Of a stretch of DNA of 64,000 nucleotides, positions 53,337 through 63,162 are shown in pieces (the first letter of the stretch is position 1; every line of letters starts with the position of its first letter). Location: assembly GCF_010365105.1 (NCBI RefSeq), contig NZ_JAAFGZ010000002.1:62001-126000 (forward strand), given 5' to 3'. The stretch is from Polaromonas sp. GTDB taxonomy: Bacteria > Pseudomonadota > Gammaproteobacteria > Burkholderiales > Burkholderiaceae_C. A program made the translations under genes and the position numbers. Below the pieces are notes generated by a model that was given only the letters and a program-made list of their open reading frames with translations, was not told the DNA's origin and did no database searches.

Positions 53337-54695
53337 TCAGGCAGCGGAAAACCCGGGCTGGCGGCGGCCGTGCTCGTAGCCGTAAAAGCCGAAAGCCATG
53401 GCCGGCTCCTCGCCGCTGATCAACTCGGCCATGGCCTTGCCCGAGCCCGCGCCGTGCGTCCAGCCCAGCGTGCCGTGGCCGGCGTTGACCCACAGCCGGC
53501 CGACTTTGGTCTTGCCGATGTAGGGAATGTTGGTCGGCGTGGCCGGGCGCAGGCCGGTCCAGAAGTTCGGCTGTCCGCCTTCTTCTTCCAGCCGCGTGTC
53601 GCACACGCCGGGAAGCACCTGCTCGATGCGCTGGGCCAGCATGCGGCACCTGGCCCTGGCCAGCGGCGTGTCCAATGACAGGTCGTAGCCGCCGACCTCG
53701 ATGGTTCCGGCCACCCGCAACTCGTTGCCGAGCCGGCTGATGGCGCACTTGACCTCGTCGTCGATGGTGCTGACAAACGGCGCCAGCTCGGGCTTGAGAA
53801 GCCTGAAGGTGGCGCTGTAGCCCTTGCCCGGGTAGATCGGCAGGTCCACGCCGACGCTGCGCAGCAGCGGCGCGCTGTAGGAGCCGCAGGCCACCACCAC
53901 CGCATCGGCCTTCAAGTGCGTCAATTGCGCATCTTTTATGCCGTTTGCGCTTGATGGACGGGCGCGTACAGCTACGGATTCAATAGCATTGCCAGCTTTT
54001 TCCAGCCGCAGCACGTCGTGGTTGTACAAGAACTGAGCACCGCGTTCGGCGCAGCGCCGGGCCAGCGACTGGGTAAAAACGCGGGCGTCGCCACTTTCGT
54101 CGCTGGCGGTGTAGGTGCCCCCGACGATGCGGTCGGCAAACTGGCTCAGGGCCGGCTCGATCTTCAGCAATTCGGCGGTGGACACCACCCGGCGCGCCAC
54201 GCCGTACTTGCGCATCAGCGCGGCGGCGTCGCCTGCGGTGTCGAACGATTTCTGCTCGGTGTAGTAGTGGGCAATGCCGCGCTCCAGCCGGTGGTAGTCG
54301 ATGCCGGTGGACTGCACCACGTCCTTGAGCGCGGCATGGCTGTAGGCGCCCAGGGCGACGAGCTGCTGCACATTGCGCTCGAAGGCGGCATCGTTGCACT
54401 GCGCCAGGAACTGCAGTCCCCAGCGCCATTGCTGCCAGCCTTCGCCAAACGGCATGCGGGGCCGGAACAGCAGCGGCGCATCGTCGCGGAACATCCATTT
54501 CAGCGCCTTCAGCGGCGCGTCGCGGTTGGCCCAGGGCTCGCAGTAGCTGACGGAAATCTGCGCGGCATTGGCAAAGCTGGTTTCCAGCGCGGCGTCGGGC
54601 TGCCGGTCGACCACCGTGACCTCGTGCCCGCGCTGCAGCAAATGCCAGGCGGTGCTCACGCCAATGATGCCTGCGCCCAAAACCACAACCTTCAT
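53337..54695 (-). CDS. dadA: D-amino acid dehydrogenase
   Basis: A 452-residue FAD enzyme that oxidises D-amino acids to 2-oxo acids, passing electrons to the respiratory chain. The N-terminal FAD motif is VVVLGAGIIGVSTAWHLLQRGHEVTVVDR; the C-terminal GHGTLGWTHGAGSGKAM is diagnostic of DadA. A 63-nt dispersed repeat lies in frame at 53925-53987. ATG at 54695. It is divergent from an argP-like LysR gene with a 109-nt gap. Confidence 0.93.
   Translation of the reverse strand: MKVVVLGAGIIGVSTAWHLLQRGHEVTVVDRQPDAALETSFANAAQISVSYCEPWANRDAPLKALKWMFRDDAPLLFRPRMPFGEGWQQWRWGLQFLAQCNDAAFERNVQQLVALGAYSHAALKDVVQSTGIDYHRLERGIAHYYTEQKSFDTAGDAAALMRKYGVARRVVSTAELLKIEPALSQFADRIVGGTYTASDESGDARVFTQSLARRCAERGAQFLYNHDVLRLEKAGNAIESVAVRARPSSANGIKDAQLTHLKADAVVVACGSYSAPLLRSVGVDLPIYPGKGYSATFRLLKPELAPFVSTIDDEVKCAISRLGNELRVAGTIEVGGYDLSLDTPLARARCRMLAQRIEQVLPGVCDTRLEEEGGQPNFWTGLRPATPTNIPYIGKTKVGRLWVNAGHGTLGWTHGAGSGKAMAELISGEEPAMAFGFYGYEHGRRQPGFSAA
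53925..53987 (-). repeat. In-frame dispersed repeat inside dadA
   Basis: On the coding strand it reads GCTATTGAATCCGTAGCTG, then CATCAAGCGCAAACGGC and AAAGATGCGCAA. It encodes AIESVAVRARPSSANGIK and so on to DAQ, 21 codons. This has the same length, frame and key positions (S-V-A near the start, D-A-Q at the end) as the copy in the acetoacetyl-CoA synthetase gene. Confidence 0.85.
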
Positions 54696-54804
54696 GCCGT
54701 TCCCCTTGTGCAAAGCGCAAGTGTGCAGGAGCTTGGCGGCTTATAACAGTCAAATTAAACTGTCAGCTAAATCATCAGGCCCACTAATACTGAAAGCCCT
54801 CCCC

Positions 54805-55719
54805 ATGAGCACTTTTGACCCGGACGCGCTGGAATGCCTGGCGGCCATCGTGGAGGAGGGCGGCTTTGAGCGCGCCGCGCGGCGTCTGTCGATCACCCAG
54901 TCGGCGGTGTCGCAGCGGCTGCGTGCGCTCGAAGCCCAGGTGGGCACGGTGCTTATCGTACGCAGCCGGCCGCTCAAGGCCACCTCGGCCGGGCAGTTGC
55001 TGCTCAAGCACACGCGCATGCTGCGCCTGCTGCGCGCCGACCTGGAGCGCGACCTGAAGGAACTCGCGCCCAGTTCGCTGCGCGGCGCGCGCGAGGAAGA
55101 GCGCATTTCCATTGCCATCAATGCCGACAGCATCGCCACCTGGGCGCTGCCGGCGCTGACCGGGCTGGCGCAGTCGGGCCTGCCGATGGAAATCGTCACC
55201 GACGACCAGGACTTCACGCAGGAATGGCTGCGCCAGGGCCAGGTGCTGGGCTGCGTCACCACGCTCAAACAGGCGTTGCGCGGCTGCAAGGTGGTGCCGC
55301 TCGGCGCGATGGAATATGTCGCCGTCGCCACGCCCGCGCTGGCGCAGGAGCGGCTCGGCGGCAAGGCGCTGACGGCGCACAACTTTCGCGAGATTGCCTT
55401 CGTCGCCTTCAACCGCAAGGACGACATGCAGAGCGAGTTTGTCGGCCAGGCCTTTGGCTTGAAGCGCGTCATGCTGAACCAGCTGTTCGTGCCTTCGTCC
55501 GAAGGCCAGGTGCGCGCCGTGCTGGCCGGCTGGGGCGTGAGCGTGCTGCCGCGCCTGCTGGCGCAGCCGCTTCTGGATCAGGGTCTGCTGGTCAACCTGG
55601 CGCCTTCCTGCGTACTGCCCATCCAGCTCTACTGGCATTGCTGGAACCTGGAGTCCGAAGTGCTCGATGCCCTGACCTGCGCACTGACCCGGTCGGCTGA
55701 AGTGGCGCTGTCCGCCTGA
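54805..55719 (+). CDS. ArgP/IciA-type LysR transcriptional regulator
   Basis: A 304-residue LysR protein. The HTH reads GGFERAARRLSITQSAVSQRLRALE. The effector domain includes AINADSIATWALPAL and VGQAFGLKRVMLNQLFVPSSEGQ, which match the ArgP subgroup that responds to lysine or arginine. It is divergent from dadA, so it may control it, although ArgP usually controls an amino-acid exporter. ATG at 54805. Confidence 0.85.
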   Translation: MSTFDPDALECLAAIVEEGGFERAARRLSITQSAVSQRLRALEAQVGTVLIVRSRPLKATSAGQLLLKHTRMLRLLRADLERDLKELAPSSLRGAREEERISIAINADSIATWALPALTGLAQSGLPMEIVTDDQDFTQEWLRQGQVLGCVTTLKQALRGCKVVPLGAMEYVAVATPALAQERLGGKALTAHNFREIAFVAFNRKDDMQSEFVGQAFGLKRVMLNQLFVPSSEGQVRAVLAGWGVSVLPRLLAQPLLDQGLLVNLAPSCVLPIQLYWHCWNLESEVLDALTCALTRSAEVALSA

Positions 55720-55873
55720 ATACGGGTGTTGCATCATGCACCGCGAGAGGGTCTGATCCGCTACAGGCTGTACCCGACGATGACCTTGACAAGCTGCTGG
55801 TTTCTTGGCGGTTCGAAACCCGGGGGTTCCATACATGTTGTTTCATATACTCGGGTACCTCAGGAGAAATTCA

Positions 55874-57127
55874 ATGCTTTTTTTGCGCTCTACCGGCCTG
55901 CGTGCCGTGACCGGAATTGCAGCGGCCCTTGTGGCCGCGTTGACGATTTCAATGCCTGCCCGTGGGCAGACTGTTCCGGTGACAGGCGCGCAGGGCGCAC
56001 CCGCCAATACCCTGAAGATTGGCGTCATCGGTCCGTTCACCGGCGGGTCGGCGGACTTCGGCGTGCCGATGCTCAACGGCATCTTGCAGGCGGTCGATGA
56101 AATCAATGCCGTCGGCGGCTACCTGGGCCGCAAGATCGAGATCGTGCGCAAGGACGACCAGGCCAATCCCGACACCGGCCTGAAACTGTCGCAGGAACTG
56201 GTTGCTGAAAAGGTCGTGGCCACCATCGGCTTTTGCAACACCGGCGTGGCCGCCAAGTCGCTGGAGGTGTACCAGACGAGTCAGTTGCCGCTGATCATTC
56301 CGTGCGCCACCGGAAAGCCGCTCACCGCCAAATACCCCGCAGCCGAAAGCTACATCTTCCGCACCTCGCCCAGCGACGCCATCCAGGCGCCCTTCGTGGT
56401 CGAGGACATCGTCAAGCGCGGCTGGGACAAGGTGGCCATCTTTGCCGACACCACCGGCTACGGCGAAGCCGGCCTGAAGGATGTCGAAGCCGCGCTGGCG
56501 GCCAGGCAACTCAAGCCGGTGCATGTGGCCCGGTTTGCGCTGGGGGTGAAGGACCTGGGCGAAGAACTCAAGGCGGCCCGGACGGCCGGCGCCAATGTGA
56601 TCTTCAGCTACACCGTCGGCCCGGAAAACGCGGTGATTGCCCGGGGCCGCCAGTCGATGGGCTGGAAGGTGCCGCAGGTCGGCGGCTGGACACTGTCGTT
56701 TCCATTCTTCATCGACGGGGGCAAGGAGGCCGCCGAGGGCGCACTGATGGCGCAGACCTTCATCGCCGAACCCAGCAACGAGCGCCGGGCGTCGTTTTTG
56801 ACCGGCTATGCGCGCAAGTACAAAGTCAAGAAGATTCCGGTCCCGATGGCGGCGGCGCAGGGCTATGACGCGGTGTACGTGCTGGTCTATTCGCTGTTCG
56901 GCATTCGCGACGGCAAGCTCACCGGCCCGGCCATCAAGGCGACGCTGGAAAGCCGTAACCGCACGTACTACGGCGTCACCGCCACCTACGAGCAGCCCTT
57001 CAGCAAGCAGGACAAGGATGCCACCACCCAGAACATGCTGGTGATGGGCATGGTGAAGAATGGCGCGGTGACCTTTGCCTACCCCGAAGACGCCAAGCGC
57101 AACCTGTTTGTGCAGCGCAAGCAGTAA
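55874..57127 (+). CDS. Branched-chain amino acid-type ABC transporter binding protein (LivK family)
   Basis: A 417-residue periplasmic binding protein. A signal peptide (AVTGIAAALVAALTISMPARGQ) leads to KIGVIGPFTGGSADFGVPMLNGI and later DKVAIFADTTGYGEAGLKDVEAAL, the two-lobe LivK/LivJ pattern. AGGAG precedes the ATG at 55874. No ABC permease or ATPase genes are next to it; a giant sensor kinase follows on the same strand 114 nt later. The ligand is unknown. Confidence 0.9.
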   Translation: MLFLRSTGLRAVTGIAAALVAALTISMPARGQTVPVTGAQGAPANTLKIGVIGPFTGGSADFGVPMLNGILQAVDEINAVGGYLGRKIEIVRKDDQANPDTGLKLSQELVAEKVVATIGFCNTGVAAKSLEVYQTSQLPLIIPCATGKPLTAKYPAAESYIFRTSPSDAIQAPFVVEDIVKRGWDKVAIFADTTGYGEAGLKDVEAALAARQLKPVHVARFALGVKDLGEELKAARTAGANVIFSYTVGPENAVIARGRQSMGWKVPQVGGWTLSFPFFIDGGKEAAEGALMAQTFIAEPSNERRASFLTGYARKYKVKKIPVPMAAAQGYDAVYVLVYSLFGIRDGKLTGPAIKATLESRNRTYYGVTATYEQPFSKQDKDATTQNMLVMGMVKNGAVTFAYPEDAKRNLFVQRKQ

Positions 57128-57241
57128 GCCCGGGGCGCCTGTCTGCCGGACCCCGCCACGCGTTGATCACAGGCGTTCGCCCGACCCCATGTCCGCATCC
57201 TGTTTCGCGAATCCTTCACTCACCCCGCACGGAAATTGCCG

Positions 57242-60200
57242 ATGTTGATCCGGCCCGGTCTTCGTTCCAGCCTGGTGCTGCTGATGCTGGCGGCGCTGCT
57301 GCCGGTGTTTGGGCTGTTCGCCTGGTCGGCGGCAAAAAACCAGCAGAACGTGCTGGCGCTGGCCCAGGCCGGTCTGCAGTCCGAGGCGCTGCTGGCGGCG
57401 GCGCAACAGCAGCGCCTGGTGGAACGGGCCGCCCAACTGCTCGGCGACATCGCCAGCGGCCCTTCCATCAAGGACACGCGAAACCGCCTGTGCGTGCAGT
57501 ACCTGAAAAACCTGCAAGCGCAGGACACGGCGTATTCCAACCTCGGCGTTGTGGACCTGAACGGCAAGCTGTCCTGCCATGCAGCCAGTCCCATTGCCGA
57601 TGTTTATATCGGCGACCGGACCTTTTTTACCCAGGCGCTTGAGCAGCGGACTTTTTCAGTCGGCGACTACACCATTTCCCGCTCAAGCGGCCGGCCTGGC
57701 GTGGCGTTCGGCATGCCGGTGTACAGCGACCAGGGCGTCCTCAACGGCGTGGCCTTTGCCGCCGTGGATGTCACGAAGTTTGCCGAAGTCATTGCGACAG
57801 AAAATATCCTGGAAGGCGCGCAACTGCGGGTGATCGACCGCCACGGCATTGTCCTGGCATCCCATCCGGCTGCCGGTCTGGCCGGCAGCCGGGAGCGGGA
57901 TCCGGTGGTGCTGGGCGCGGCCCGGTCGGGGCAGCCGGGCGTGGGCCAGGCGACCGATGGCAGCGGCGTCGAGCAGGTGTATGCGTATGCGCCCGTTGGC
58001 GGATCGGGCGGCGGGCTGTTCGTGGCCATCAGCGTTCCGCGCGCCATCCTGGTCGCCACGCCGCGCACGCTGCTGATGGCTGATCTGGCCGCCCTGCTGG
58101 GCATGGCCGCCCTGGGCATGGCCTGTGCCCTGGCGATGGGCCGGCGCCTGGTGGTCAATCCGGCCAATGCCATCCTGAAGGGAGCCAACGAAATCGCCCG
58201 TGGCAACTTTCTGGCGCGTGTCATCCTGGAAGGATCGCCGCAGAATGAGATGGGCCGGCTGGCGCTTGCCTTTAACCGCATGGCCGCCTCGCTGCAGGCG
58301 CAGCGCAGCGAACTGGATGCTGCACTGCACCAGGCCGATGCCGAGCGCGCCATGCTCGACCTGATCCTCAACAGCATGAGCGAAGGCGTGATCGCCATCG
58401 ACACCCAGGACCGTTTCCTGCAGTTCAACCAGACCGCGCGCACGCTCTTTCCCGCGCCCGGCGAAGACACACTGTTCAGCGAGTGGCGGCACGCCAGCCC
58501 GCTCACCCCGCTCGATGGAAGCAGCCTGCATTCGAACGGGCCGCTGACCCAGACCCTCGCGGGCGCCCGCATCGACAACCGGGATATGCTGCTCTCCCGG
58601 CCGGGCACGCACGACCGCATCCTGCGCATGAGCACCCATCCGTTGCTCGGCGCCGAGCGCCTGCAGGTCGGCGCCCTGGCAGTGTTTGTCGATGTCACCG
58701 AGGTCAAGGCGGCAGAAAGCTTCGCCCTGGCCCAGGAAAAAGTGCTGGTCCTGATCGCCGGCGGCGCGCCGGTGCGCGAGTCGATGGATGCCATCCTCCG
58801 GCTGATCGAAAGCAGCGCACCGGACAGCCTGTGCTCCATGCTGATGACGCAGGGCGAGCAGCTGTGCCAGGCCATTGCGCCCAGTCTGCCGCCAGCCTTC
58901 GTCCAGGCCCTCGACGGCCTGAGAATCGCCGAAGGCACCGGCGCCTGTGGAACCGCAGCCTTTCGCCGCGAAAGCGTCATCGTCGAGGACGTTCGGCACG
59001 ACCCGCTGATGCAGGGTTTCCAGGGGCTGCTGGCCACCCACGGGCTGCTGGCCTGCTGGAGTACGCCGGTTGTGGCAACGGATGGTGAAGTGCTGGCCAC
59101 CTTTGCCATCTACCGCCGCACCCCGGGCCGGCCGCAGCCTGCCGACCAGCTGCTGATCGATGCGGCCACCCGGCTGGCGCGGCTGGCGCTGGAGCGCGCG
59201 CGCGCCGAGGAAGCGCTGGTCGGCAGCGAGGCGCGCTTTCGCGAACTGGCCGAAAACATCGAGGACGTGTTCTACAACGTCGATGCCCGCCAGGGCCGGG
59301 TGCGCTATGTCAGCCCGGGCTATGAAAAAGTCTGGGGCCGGAGCTGTGAGAGCCTGTACGCCACACCGGGCTCCCAGGTCGACGCCGTTCTGCCCGAAGA
59401 CCTGCCGGTGCTGGCACTGGCCAATGCGCTCAATGAAGCCGGAAAAAATTCCAGCGTGGAGTACCGCATTTGTCCGCCGGACGGCCAGATCCGCTGGCTG
59501 CGCGACCGCTCCTACCCAGTGTTCAACGATACAGGCGAACTAGAGCGCGTGGTGGGCACCGTACGCGACATCACCGACAGCAAGCTGGCCGAGATGGCGC
59601 TGGCCGCTACCCACCGGGCACTGGAGATGCTGAGCCGTTCAGGCATAGCCATCAACCGCATTCATGACGAAGCCGCCTTGCTGGCCGAGGTGTGCCGCGT
59701 GGCGGTGGAAGTCGGCGGCTACCGCATGGCCTGGGTGGGCTTTGCCAACGATGACGAGGAAAAAACCATCCAGCCGGCGGCCCATGCGGGCGCCGAGCAA
59801 GGCTACCTGGAAGCCATCAGGCTGTACTGGCGCGACGACCTTCCGGAAGGTCGCGGGCCGGCGGGCCGGGCCATTCGCACCGGGTTGCCGCAGCAAACCG
59901 ACGATGTCAGCCAGCTGGACAGCGGGTTTCACTGGCGTGCGGCGGCGATAAAGCGCGGGTATTGCAGCACCCTCGCGTTGCCTTTGTGCAGCCAACAACA
60001 CAGTTTTGGCGTGCTGTGCCTGTATGCCGGCGAGCTTCAGCGGTTTACCTCCGAAGAGGTCCGGCTTTTGCAGGAGCTGGCCGACAATCTGGCCTTTGGC
60101 ATCGTCAGCCTGCGTACCCGGCTGGAGCAGAAGCGCAGTGAAGAGGCGGAGCGCAAAACAGCGGCGCGACTGCATGAGCAGGCGTCGCTGATCGACCTGG

Positions 60201-61291
60201 CGCCGGGTGCCATTGTGGTGCGCAACCTGGACCTGAGCATCCGCTTCTGGAGCAAAGGCGCGGAGCGCCTCTACGGCTGGCCGGCGGAGCAGGTGCTGGG
60301 CAAGACCCTGCAGACGCTGATGTACCGAGACCCGCAGGTCCTGACCGCCGCCATCGAACAGATCAAGGCGGCCGGGGGCGACTGGACCGGCGAGGTGGAA
60401 CAGGCCGCCTGCGACGGCTCGCCGGTATATGTCGAGATGCGCGGGACCGTCGTGCGCGATGCCAGTGGGCAGGTCAACGGCGTGCTGATCGTCAACACCG
60501 ACATTCGCGAGCGCCGCCAGGCGCGCGAAGAAATCCTGCTGCTCAATGCCAGCCTTGAAGACCGGGTGCAGCAGCGCACGGCGCAGCTGAAGTTTGCCAA
60601 TGAGCAGCTGGAGGCGTTTTCCTATTCGGTCTCGCATGACTTGCGCAGCCCGCTGAGCAGCATCAATGGCTTCAGCAGCTTGCTGGCCAGATCGATCGCC
60701 GGCCAGGGCGCAACGCCGATGACCGAGCGCAGCCAGCATTACCTTGCGCGCATTCGCGCCGGCGTCGGGCAGATGGGCGAGCTGATCGATGCCATGCTGT
60801 CGCTGGCCCACGTGTCGCGCTCGAGCCTGGCCTGGGAAACGGTGGACCTGAGCGCCATGGCCAGGGCGCTGCTGTCTGCCCAGCAGGAGCGCGACCCGGG
60901 CCGGGTGAGCCGCCTGCAGGTGCAGCCCGGCCTCATGGCGCAGGGCGACTCGCGCCTGCTCCGCCAGGTGCTCTACAACCTGCTCGGCAATGCCTGGAAA
61001 TTCAGCGCCCGCAAGGCCTGCACCTGCATCACGCTCGGCCAAATGGTTGACCCCGAGGGCGAGACGGTGTATTTCGTCCGTGACAACGGCGCCGGCTTTG
61101 ACATGGCGTATGCCCCAAAGCTGTTCGGCGCTTTCCAGCGCCTGCATACCACTGCTGAATTTGCCGGCACCGGCATCGGCCTGGCGACAGTGCAACGCAT
61201 CGTGGCGCGCCATGGCGGCAGGGTCTGGGCCGAGTCGGTGCAAGGAGAAGGCGCCACGTTCTATTTCACCCTGGGCGCTGAGGCGGCCTGA
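57242..61291 (+). CDS. Giant dCache-HAMP-PAS-GAF-PAS-GAF-PAS sensor histidine kinase
   Basis: A 1349-residue membrane sensor kinase. An N-terminal helix (LVLLMLAALLPVFGLFAW) is followed by a periplasmic double-Cache-type domain (about 30-270, including DRTFFTQALEQRTFSVGDYTIS), a second helix, HAMP (NAILKGANEIARGNFLARV), then PAS, GAF, PAS, GAF and PAS segments to about 1110. The H-box is FSYSVSHDLRSPLSSINGF and the ATPase has LLGNAWKFSARK, VRDNGAGFDMAYAPKLF and GTGIGLATVQRI. No receiver is present. The start is at ATG 57242; TTG 57236 is an alternative. Confidence 0.9.
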   Translation: MLIRPGLRSSLVLLMLAALLPVFGLFAWSAAKNQQNVLALAQAGLQSEALLAAAQQQRLVERAAQLLGDIASGPSIKDTRNRLCVQYLKNLQAQDTAYSNLGVVDLNGKLSCHAASPIADVYIGDRTFFTQALEQRTFSVGDYTISRSSGRPGVAFGMPVYSDQGVLNGVAFAAVDVTKFAEVIATENILEGAQLRVIDRHGIVLASHPAAGLAGSRERDPVVLGAARSGQPGVGQATDGSGVEQVYAYAPVGGSGGGLFVAISVPRAILVATPRTLLMADLAALLGMAALGMACALAMGRRLVVNPANAILKGANEIARGNFLARVILEGSPQNEMGRLALAFNRMAASLQAQRSELDAALHQADAERAMLDLILNSMSEGVIAIDTQDRFLQFNQTARTLFPAPGEDTLFSEWRHASPLTPLDGSSLHSNGPLTQTLAGARIDNRDMLLSRPGTHDRILRMSTHPLLGAERLQVGALAVFVDVTEVKAAESFALAQEKVLVLIAGGAPVRESMDAILRLIESSAPDSLCSMLMTQGEQLCQAIAPSLPPAFVQALDGLRIAEGTGACGTAAFRRESVIVEDVRHDPLMQGFQGLLATHGLLACWSTPVVATDGEVLATFAIYRRTPGRPQPADQLLIDAATRLARLALERARAEEALVGSEARFRELAENIEDVFYNVDARQGRVRYVSPGYEKVWGRSCESLYATPGSQVDAVLPEDLPVLALANALNEAGKNSSVEYRICPPDGQIRWLRDRSYPVFNDTGELERVVGTVRDITDSKLAEMALAATHRALEMLSRSGIAINRIHDEAALLAEVCRVAVEVGGYRMAWVGFANDDEEKTIQPAAHAGAEQGYLEAIRLYWRDDLPEGRGPAGRAIRTGLPQQTDDVSQLDSGFHWRAAAIKRGYCSTLALPLCSQQHSFGVLCLYAGELQRFTSEEVRLLQELADNLAFGIVSLRTRLEQKRSEEAERKTAARLHEQASLIDLAPGAIVVRNLDLSIRFWSKGAERLYGWPAEQVLGKTLQTLMYRDPQVLTAAIEQIKAAGGDWTGEVEQAACDGSPVYVEMRGTVVRDASGQVNGVLIVNTDIRERRQAREEILLLNASLEDRVQQRTAQLKFANEQLEAFSYSVSHDLRSPLSSINGFSSLLARSIAGQGATPMTERSQHYLARIRAGVGQMGELIDAMLSLAHVSRSSLAWETVDLSAMARALLSAQQERDPGRVSRLQVQPGLMAQGDSRLLRQVLYNLLGNAWKFSARKACTCITLGQMVDPEGETVYFVRDNGAGFDMAYAPKLFGAFQRLHTTAEFAGTGIGLATVQRIVARHGGRVWAESVQGEGATFYFTLGAEAA

Positions 61292-61613
61292 CCTGGGAAA
61301 CCTGTTTCCCGGGCGGAGTCTTCAAGTCTTTCAGGCCCTTGTCGCTTACTGGCAGGGCATGTTCAGCTATGCTATGAATAGCAAAATCGTGTCAGCCGGT
61401 TGGTGGCATTCATGACGATTTCAACCGTCTGCAATCGGTTTGCCGCAGTGCCAGGAGCCTGGGCGGCAGAAGGACGTGCGCTGCAAAGCGGCCGCACCGG
61501 TCCATTTTTCACCGCCTTTTTGTCCAATAGCGCGCTATTGGCCTGCAAATTCGGCGAAAACTGTCCTCGGCGGGGCCACTTTTCGCCATGCACGCCTTCT
61601 GCCGCCCAGACTC
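61292..61613. other. Gene-free region with an 18-bp perfect palindrome
   Basis: About 320 nt between convergent genes. It holds CCAATAGCGCGCTATTGG at 61524-61541 and an 8-bp inverted repeat GGCGAAAA/TTTTCGCC at 61553-61587. No ORF shows coding character. Confidence 0.6.
61524..61541. repeat. Perfect 18-bp palindrome
   Basis: CCAATAGCGCGCTATTGG is its own reverse complement. It lies between the sensor kinase and UspA genes, downstream of both, where operators are uncommon. Confidence 0.9.
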
Positions 61614-62036
61614 CTAGCGAACCAGCAGCACGGGCACCTTGCAGCGCGACAGCACCTGCGTCGCGACCGAGCCCATGACCAGGTTGCCAATCGAGCCATG
61701 GCCGTGCGAACCCATCACCAGCAGGTCGAATTTGCCCTCTTCGGCAAAGCTGGCAATGGTTTCACCCACATGCCCCACCTTCCATTCAGTCTGTGCCGCC
61801 AGGTTGTGGTGCGCCAGGAATTCAGTGATGGGCGCCATCACTTTTTGGGTTTCCTCGGCGTAGTAGCCGTCAACGACTTCCTTGCCCACCGCCGCACGCG
61901 CCCGGGGCGGCAAGGGCGGTTGCACCGTGAGGAGGGTGTATTCATTGCGCGGGCCGAACAACTCGTCGTGCGTGGTCAGGTAGGCCAGCATTTTCTTGGT
62001 GTAGCTGCTGCCGTCAACGGCCAGAAGAATCTTCAT
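61614..62036 (-). CDS. Universal stress protein (UspA family)
   Basis: A 140-residue USP domain. The N-terminus MKILLAVDGSSYTKKML and the ATP-binding motif MGSHGHGSIGNLVMGSVA (G-x2-G-x9-G-S type) near residue 108 are clear. UspA-type proteins bind ATP and act in stress or growth-arrest adaptation. It is a single gene convergent with the sensor kinase. Confidence 0.92.
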   Translation of the reverse strand: MKILLAVDGSSYTKKMLAYLTTHDELFGPRNEYTLLTVQPPLPPRARAAVGKEVVDGYYAEETQKVMAPITEFLAHHNLAAQTEWKVGHVGETIASFAEEGKFDLLVMGSHGHGSIGNLVMGSVATQVLSRCKVPVLLVR

Positions 62037-62114
62037 GGGGTGTGCTCCTTGTTCAAAACCGTAGTTTAGCCACCGGCAGGCTGCTGGCGCGTCAACTCAA
62101 CACGCGGCATCAGG

Positions 62115-62978
62115 CTATGGATGGACCGCTATGCGCAGCGACGGCCGGAAGCCCTCCTGCTCGCCCTTGCGCGCATAACCCAGCGGATTGGCCACCACGC
62201 GGCAGCCCTGCCTGACGTAATCGTTCGGGCAATGCAAGTGGCCGTGCAGCCAGAGCCTGGCCAGTGGCAGCAGCTCGTCCAGCGAATTGCAGAACCCGGC
62301 CGACCCCGGCGTCAGCCCATAGCGCGGGTCGGCGCTGAGCAGGCTGGGCGCAAAGTGCGTCACCACCACCGTGGGGCCGTCAAACGACACCGCCAGCGCC
62401 TGACGCAGCCAGGCCTGGCTTTTCAGGCTCTCCTCGCGCATGGCTTCTGCGAGCATGGGCTGGCCCTGGCACAGTGCATGGTTCTTCTTGAGGTAGAAAT
62501 TGGCCGCGCGAAAGGCTTTTTCACGCATCTTGAGCTGCTCGCCCAGAGTGATGCTGCTCGCTGCCCGGTCCCGGCTGCTGGCAGAGGTGGTCAGCGCATC
62601 AAAATCGGTCCACAAGGTGCAGCCGATGAAGCGCACGCCCTGCAACTGCACGCATTCGCGCTCCAGCCAGATGATGCCCAGGCGCTGGCAGGCTTCGCGC
62701 AGCCGGGCGTCGGCTTCGTTAAATTCCAGTCCGTCGTATTCATGGTTGCCGGGCACGAACAACACCGGCGTCGGCCAGCCCGCGCCACCCTGCGCCACCG
62801 GCAAGGGCGAAAACCGCGCCAGGCCAAAGTCGTCAATCGCCAGGCTGGTCAGCAGCGAGCCCGCCTGGTAGGAGCCGATATCGCCCGCCAGCACCAGCAC
62901 GTCGGCGCCCGGCAGCGGCGTCGCCTTGAAGAAGGGGTTGGACTCAAGATGCAGGTCGGAAAGAAGCTGGATGTTCAC
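62115..62978 (-). CDS. Calcineurin-like metallophosphoesterase
   Basis: A 287-residue phosphoesterase. SDLHLE opens the metal site, LVLAGDIGSY is motif 2, VPGNHEYDGLEF is motif 3 and LWLHGHLHCPNDY carries the last His pair. The GTG at 62978 (VNIQLLSDLHLE) is chosen as start because the catalytic strand begins there; the track M at 63086 is far upstream. The natural substrate is unknown. Confidence 0.88.
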   Translation of the reverse strand: MNIQLLSDLHLESNPFFKATPLPGADVLVLAGDIGSYQAGSLLTSLAIDDFGLARFSPLPVAQGGAGWPTPVLFVPGNHEYDGLEFNEADARLREACQRLGIIWLERECVQLQGVRFIGCTLWTDFDALTTSASSRDRAASSITLGEQLKMREKAFRAANFYLKKNHALCQGQPMLAEAMREESLKSQAWLRQALAVSFDGPTVVVTHFAPSLLSADPRYGLTPGSAGFCNSLDELLPLARLWLHGHLHCPNDYVRQGCRVVANPLGYARKGEQEGFRPSLRIAVHP

Positions 62979-63162
62979 AGGGCCGATTGTGCGGGAAGGT
63001 GCGAAATTTCTCCCTCGCCGGAATTTTTTCTTGGCGCAAAGACTGGCTTGAATGCGGCCATGCCATATCGGCATGGCTTTGTGCATGGCACTGACTATGC
63101 AAACCTAGGGAAAACCCTTACTATCAATACATCACCACTTTCAACACAGAACCGAGCTTCTT

